A stretch of 64,000 bases of DNA from Pseudonocardia sp. Its GTDB lineage: Bacteria > Actinomycetota > Actinomycetes > Mycobacteriales > Pseudonocardiaceae. Shown in pieces: positions 59,981-64,000 of this stretch. The first letter of the stretch is position 1, and each line of letters begins with the position of its first letter. The notes below the pieces were generated by a model. That model did not search any database. It had not been told where the DNA came from and saw only the letters and a program-made list of their open reading frames with translations. Made by a program: the position numbers and the translations under genes. The stretch covers positions 1 through 64,000 of the forward strand of contig NZ_JAODNI010000206.1 of NCBI RefSeq assembly GCF_025465255.1, in the 5' to 3' direction.

Positions 59981-62350
59981 ATGCGTGGATCCATTCTCGG
60001 AACCGCGGTGCGCCGCGTCGAGGACCCCGACCTGATCACCGGCAACACCACCTACGTGGGCAACCTCTCGGCGAACGGCAGCATCGACGGCCTGCTGCAC
60101 GTGGCCTTCGTGCGCTCCCCGCTGGCGCACGGCCTGGTGACGGGCATCGAGACGGCGGACGCCGCTGCGGCCGACGGTGTCGTCGCGGTCTACACCGCCG
60201 CAGACCTGGGCCTGCCGGCGCACCACGGCCTGATGGTCCTCAACCCGGACCTGCCCCGTCCCCCGCTCGCGACGGACCGCGTCCGTTTCGTCGGTGAGGC
60301 GGTGGCGATGGTCGTCGCGGAGAGCAAGGCCGCGGCCGTCGACGCCGCCGAGCTGGTGGAGGTGGACTACGACCCGCTGCCCGCCGTCGTCGACCCGGAG
60401 GAGGCCTTCGCGCCCGACGCCGAGCTGCAGTTCCCGGAGCAGGGGTCCAACCTCGCCGCCGGGCTCCGCGACGGCAACAGCGCCGCCGCACTCGACGGGG
60501 CGGAGGTCGTCGTCCGCGCGCGGATGGTGAACCAGCGCCTCGCCGTGGTCCCGATGGAGGGCAACGCGATCGTCGTCGACCCGCGGGGCGATGCGAATCA
60601 CGACCTGCTCATCCACGTCTCGACGCAGATGCCGCACGGCTTCCGGGCGCAGCTCGCCGGCATCCTCGGCCTCGACGCCGCGACGGTCCGGGTGATCGCC
60701 CCGCACGTCGGCGGCGCCTTCGGCGGCAAGGCCGGGGTGCTCGCCGAGCACACCGCCGTCGTCGGGGCGTCGCGCCGACTGGGCCGCCCGCTGGCCTGGG
60801 TGGAGACCCGCTCGGAGAACCTCGTCTCGATGCCGCACGGCCGCTCGCAGGTCGGGTACTACGAGCTCGGGCTGACCCGGGACGGGATGATGACCGGGCT
60901 GCGCTGCCGCGTCGTCGGGGACGCCGGCGCCTACGCCGGGTTCGGCGGCGCGCTGCCGCTGCACATGACGTACGTGATGGCGCCGGGCGTCTACGCCATC
61001 CCGAAGGTCGGCTACGACGCGGCGTCGGCCCTGACCAACACCACGCCCGTCGGCGCGTTCCGCGGCGCCGGACGCCCGGAGGCGGCGGCGCACCTCGAGC
61101 GGCTGGTGGACATCGCGGCCGTCGAGCTGAACATGGACCCGGTGGAGCTTCGCCGGCGGAACTTCCTGGACCCGTCCGCGTTCCCGCTGACCACGCCGGT
61201 CGGCGCGGCCTACGACGTCGGGGACTACGACCTGCCGCTGCGCGAGGCGCTGCGCCTCGCGGACTACGAGAAGCTCCGGGAGGAGCAGCAGTCCCGGCGC
61301 GAGGCGCAGGACCCGGTGCAGCTCGGCATCGGGATCGCCGTCTACGTGGAGATCACCGCCGGTGGCGGCGGCAGCGAGTACGGCTCGGTGCACGTGCACG
61401 CCGACGGCACCGCGACCGTCTCGGCCGGGACGTCCGCGCACGGCCAGGGCCACGCGACGTCGTTCGCGATGCTCGTGTCGGACCGCCTCGGCATCCCCAT
61501 GGACAGGATCAGCTACGCGCAGTCCGACACCGCGACGGTCCCGCGCGGCGGCGGCACAGGCGGTTCGCGGTCGCTGCAGATGGGCGGCTCGGCCGTCGAC
61601 AAGGCCGCGACCGACGTGCTGGACCAGGCCCGGAACCGGGCGGCGGCGATGCTCGAGGCGAGCGTCGACGACGTCGAGCTCACCGACGGCGGCGAGTTCG
61701 GCGTCACCGGGGTGCCGACGCCCACGGTCACCTGGCAGCAGATCGCGAGCGGGGCCGAGGCGGCCGGGCAGACGCTCTTCGCGGGCCTCGACGCCACCCA
61801 GGACGGCGCGACGTTCCCGTTCGGCGCGCACGTGTCCGTCGTAGAGGTCGACACCGAGACCGGGCGGGTCAGCCCGCGCCGACACCTCGCCGTCGACGAC
61901 TGCGGGCGGATCCTCAACCCGCTGCTCGTCGAGGGCCAGCAGCACGGCGGGCTGGCCCAGGGCATCGCGCAGGCGCTCTACGAGGAGGTCGTCTACGACG
62001 CGGACGGGCAGCCCCTGACCTCGACGCTCGCGGACTACCACGTCCCGACCGCCGCGGACCTGTTCCCGTTCGAGGCCGCGACCACCGAGACCCCGACCCA
62101 CATGAACCCGCTGGGCGCGAAGGGGATCGGTGAGTCCGCGACCATCGGGTCGACGCCCGCGGTGCAGAACGCGATCGTCGACGCGCTGCGGCCGTTCGGG
62201 GTGCGGCACATCGACCTGCCGTGTACGCCGGAGCGGATCTGGCGGGCGATCCGGGCGGGGGGTGAGGACCCGTGGCGCGAGCCGCCAGCGATCTTCGACG
62301 ACCTGCCGCGGCGGGGTGGCGACAGCACCGAGGAGGCCGGGGCGATCTGA
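59981..62350 (+). CDS. Orphan CoxL-like molybdenum hydroxylase large subunit
   Basis: This 789-residue xanthine-dehydrogenase-family subunit has the aldehyde-oxidase a/b hammerhead (LGTAVRRVEDPDLITGNTTY) and the Mo-cofactor regions VIAPHVGGAFGGKAGVLAEH, VGAFRGAGRPEAAAHLERLV and SAHGQGHATSFAML, with the active-site Glu in GAKGIGESATIGSTP. The loop AFRGAGR marks the form-II/aldehyde-oxidase-like group; true form I CO dehydrogenases have AYXCSFR. No FAD (CoxM) or iron-sulfur (CoxS) gene is adjacent, so partners must be elsewhere or absent. The substrate is unknown. Confidence 0.86.
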   Translation: MRGSILGTAVRRVEDPDLITGNTTYVGNLSANGSIDGLLHVAFVRSPLAHGLVTGIETADAAAADGVVAVYTAADLGLPAHHGLMVLNPDLPRPPLATDRVRFVGEAVAMVVAESKAAAVDAAELVEVDYDPLPAVVDPEEAFAPDAELQFPEQGSNLAAGLRDGNSAAALDGAEVVVRARMVNQRLAVVPMEGNAIVVDPRGDANHDLLIHVSTQMPHGFRAQLAGILGLDAATVRVIAPHVGGAFGGKAGVLAEHTAVVGASRRLGRPLAWVETRSENLVSMPHGRSQVGYYELGLTRDGMMTGLRCRVVGDAGAYAGFGGALPLHMTYVMAPGVYAIPKVGYDAASALTNTTPVGAFRGAGRPEAAAHLERLVDIAAVELNMDPVELRRRNFLDPSAFPLTTPVGAAYDVGDYDLPLREALRLADYEKLREEQQSRREAQDPVQLGIGIAVYVEITAGGGGSEYGSVHVHADGTATVSAGTSAHGQGHATSFAMLVSDRLGIPMDRISYAQSDTATVPRGGGTGGSRSLQMGGSAVDKAATDVLDQARNRAAAMLEASVDDVELTDGGEFGVTGVPTPTVTWQQIASGAEAAGQTLFAGLDATQDGATFPFGAHVSVVEVDTETGRVSPRRHLAVDDCGRILNPLLVEGQQHGGLAQGIAQALYEEVVYDADGQPLTSTLADYHVPTAADLFPFEAATTETPTHMNPLGAKGIGESATIGSTPAVQNAIVDALRPFGVRHIDLPCTPERIWRAIRAGGEDPWREPPAIFDDLPRRGGDSTEEAGAI

Positions 62351-62366
62351 TCCGGTCTCGGCGCTC

Positions 62367-62406
62367 GTGCGCGGAAAACGTCGTCGGAACAACGTTATCC
62401 GCGCAC
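62367..62406. repeat. GTGCGCG-type long hairpin after the CoxL-like gene
   Basis: Arms GTGCGCGGAAAACGT and ACGTTATCCGCGCAC match at 14 of 15 positions. It starts 17 bases after the CoxL stop and probably terminates its transcript. It shares the outer GTGCGCG/CGCGCAC arms with the other members of the set. Confidence 0.75.
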
Positions 62407-62495
62407 GGGCGGCGAAGCCGCACCCTGCCCGTTCGGAGGGGACCGGTTGCCGTGGCCGCCCCCTGTCGGAAGGCTGTGCGTCGAATCACATCGGA

Positions 62496-62511
62496 CTGGC
62501 AGCGTTGCCAG
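62496..62511. promoter_or_regulatory. CTGGCA-N4-TGCCAG palindrome before the serine hydrolase
   Basis: A perfect 6-4-6 palindrome ends directly at the AAGGAG ribosome-binding site of the downstream gene. It could be an operator or a small mRNA hairpin that modulates translation. Confidence 0.45.
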
Positions 62512-62525
62512 AAGGAGCAGCCCCC

Positions 62526-63680
62526 ATGAGCTCAGCCATCGACCAGGCACTCCAGGACGCGGTCGCGGCCGGATCGGTTCCCCAGGCCGTCGCGATCGCG
62601 GCGGACCGGGACGGAAACATCCTCTACGAGGGCGGCGCCGGGCCGCGCTCGGCCGGCTCGGACGAGCCGGCGGGCGTCGACACGCACTTCCGGATCGCGT
62701 CCATGACCAAGATGGTCGCCACGACGGCCGCCCTGCAGCAGGTCGAGCAGGGGAACCTCGAGCTCGAGGCGCCGATCGACACGATCCTCCCGCAGTTCGC
62801 GGACCTGCAGGTCCTCGAGGGTTTCGACGGCGACACCCCCAAGTACCGCCCCGCCGGCGCCCGCGCCACGGTCAAGCAGCTGATCACCCACACGACCGGC
62901 CTGAGCTACTGGTTCTGGAACCCGGAGATCGTGGAGTGGGAGCGGGTCACCGGGACCCCGAACGTGCTCACCGGGGACAAGGCGATCTTCACCGCCCCGC
63001 TGATCGCGGACCCGGGGACGAAGTTCGAGTACGGGATCAACACGGACTGGCTCGGTGAGGTCGTCCGCGAGGTCAGCGGGCAGAACCTGAAGGACTACCT
63101 GGCCGAACACGTCCTGGGCCCGCTCGGGATGAACCGGACGTCGTTCACGCCGAGCGAGGCGGACCGCGCCAACCTCGCCGCGATCCACATCAAGGGCGAG
63201 GACGGCGACTGGGTCGCCACGGACGTCGACTGGTCGACGGCACCGCAGTGGTGGGCCGGCGGCCACGGCCTCTACTCCACCCCGCGGGACTACCTGCGTT
63301 TCCAGCTGATGCTGCTCAACAACGGGACGCTCGACGGCGAACAGATCCTGCAGGCGTCGACGGTCGAGCAGGCGTTCACCAACCAGATCGGCTCGCTGGA
63401 CTTCCCGACCCACATCCCGACCGGCGACCCCGCCGTCTCCGGGCCGTGGAACGGGCCGCCCGGGATGAAGTGGGGCCACGGCCTGCTGCTCAACACCGTC
63501 CAGGAGCCGGGCCTGCGTGCCGCCTACAGCGGGGCGTGGGCCGGGGTGTTCAACAGCCACTACTGGGTCGACCCGACCTCCGGGGTGACCGGCGCGATCT
63601 ACAGCCAGTTCCTGCCGTTCATCCCGGCCGAGGCCATGCAGCTGTACCAGGACTTCGAGCGGGAGGTCTACCGCCTCTGA
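62526..63680 (+). CDS. Class C beta-lactamase-fold serine hydrolase (esterase-like)
   Basis: This 384-residue serine hydrolase has the SxxK motif in HFRIASMTKMVATTAALQQV (nucleophile Ser) and a Tyr-based second motif in KFEYGINTDWLGEVVREVSG. TVKQLITHTTGLSYWFWNPE is the usual conserved block after the first motif. There is no signal peptide, and the final KTG-type motif is replaced (WGHGLLLN), which favours an EstB-like esterase over a true beta-lactamase. The ATG has AAGGAG upstream. It may share a transcript with the following gene. Confidence 0.88.
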   Translation: MSSAIDQALQDAVAAGSVPQAVAIAADRDGNILYEGGAGPRSAGSDEPAGVDTHFRIASMTKMVATTAALQQVEQGNLELEAPIDTILPQFADLQVLEGFDGDTPKYRPAGARATVKQLITHTTGLSYWFWNPEIVEWERVTGTPNVLTGDKAIFTAPLIADPGTKFEYGINTDWLGEVVREVSGQNLKDYLAEHVLGPLGMNRTSFTPSEADRANLAAIHIKGEDGDWVATDVDWSTAPQWWAGGHGLYSTPRDYLRFQLMLLNNGTLDGEQILQASTVEQAFTNQIGSLDFPTHIPTGDPAVSGPWNGPPGMKWGHGLLLNTVQEPGLRAAYSGAWAGVFNSHYWVDPTSGVTGAIYSQFLPFIPAEAMQLYQDFEREVYRL

Positions 63681-63807
63681 GGTCGTCCCGGCGGGTGGCG
63701 GCGGGCGCCGGAGCGCCGTCGCCGCTCGTGAGGGGCGGGTATCGGGGCGGACGGGGCATATCGCAGACTCCTACCGTGACGGTGAGGACGAGCGTGGAGC
63801 GGACGCG

Positions 63808-64000
63808 ATGAGGCTGGCGACGATCCGGACGGCCGTGGGGACCCGGGCGGTCCGCGTGGACGCGGACGCGGCGGTCGAGACCGGCGAGGCGGACCTGCGT
63901 GCCCTGCTGTCCCGCGGGGACTGGGCCGCCCACGCCGCCGCGGCGGCGGGCCCGACGCACCCGGTCGAGGGCCTGGACTACGCCCCGCTGGTGCCCTCGC
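63808..64000 (+). CDS. Fumarylacetoacetate-hydrolase-family protein, N-terminal part (runs off the right edge)
   Basis: The first 64 codons are visible. MRLATIRTAVGTRAVRVDAD, then ADLRALLSRGDWAAHAA and GLDYAPLVPS match the N-terminal subdomain that precedes the FAH fold in bacterial family members, which ends just before the conserved P-x-KI-x-CVGLNY region. The catalytic domain is outside the window. A GGAG lies upstream of the ATG. An aromatic-acid or sugar-acid hydrolase/isomerase role is typical of the family, but nothing specific can be said. Confidence 0.7.
   Translation, partial: MRLATIRTAVGTRAVRVDADAAVETGEADLRALLSRGDWAAHAAAAAGPTHPVEGLDYAPLVPS

Noticed and set aside
59981-62350. Calling the molybdenum subunit a CO dehydrogenase
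   Set aside because: The active-site loop reads AFRGAGR instead of AYXCSFR and there are no CoxM/CoxS genes, so CO oxidation is not supported.
62526-63680. Antibiotic-resistance beta-lactamase
   Set aside because: No signal peptide and no KTG motif; the fold is shared by many esterases and D-aminopeptidases.

Overview
The window is about 73% GC chromosome from a filamentous-type actinobacterium, most likely in or near the Pseudonocardiaceae (inference). Pointers are an SCO5389-family protein, a PAC2-family proteasome-chaperone-like protein, a DUF4192 protein, the ideR-galE neighbourhood, many GTG starts, ATGA/TGATG-coupled operons and a large IclR-regulated catabolic island. No rRNA, tRNA, CRISPR array or phage module was seen.

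Layout. 0-1.6 kb: the start of an IS3-type transposase runs off the left edge and abuts an IS110-family element. 1.7-9.1 kb: a NarL-type two-component pair, PAC2 protein, MFS transporter, CooC/MinD-like ATPase, SCO5389-family protein and PadR regulator. 9.2-16.6 kb: a ThDP enzyme divergent from an aldehyde dehydrogenase, a cobalt-type nitrile hydratase and a YkvA protein, then a tautomerase remnant and two tandem double-YbjQ proteins. 16.6-39.7 kb: an aromatic-catabolism island. It holds two Rieske oxygenases, each translationally coupled to a tiny Cys4 protein; a two-subunit PEP-synthase-like phosphotransferase; a quinone oxidoreductase; a thioredoxin-fused protein overlapping a UGSC-family selenoprotein gene; a Rieske ferredoxin; a 4-oxalocrotonate tautomerase; two hydratase/decarboxylase paralogues; two extradiol dioxygenases; a histidine phosphatase; a giant indolepyruvate-ferredoxin-oxidoreductase-type enzyme; and three IclR regulators.

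41.2-48.5 kb: a divergent, IclR-controlled operon pair (GntP-type permease, KDPG aldolase, D-aminoacylase-type amidohydrolase, fold-III PLP deaminase; sugar kinase, IclR, RidA). Together these could convert an N-acyl amino sugar acid, such as N-acetyl-D-glucosaminate, to pyruvate and glyceraldehyde 3-phosphate. 48.5-64 kb: a twice-frameshifted sthA, DUF4192, galE, ideR, rhodanese, an AcuC deacetylase next to a GNAT/acyl-CoA-synthetase-like acetyltransferase, class I fumarase, an orphan CoxL-like molybdenum hydroxylase subunit, a serine hydrolase and the start of a fumarylacetoacetate-hydrolase-type gene.

The strongest discoveries are: (1) a selenoprotein gene at 27105-27629 whose in-frame TGA (27381-27383) lies in a UGSC motif followed by a SECIS-like hairpin; (2) the duplicated Rieske oxygenase plus mini Cys4 protein module; (3) a PEP-dependent phosphotransferase pair in an aerobic ring-cleavage island; and (4) a recurring family of long intergenic hairpins with GTGCGCG-type outer arms. 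Several palindromic operators fit the IclR regulators.
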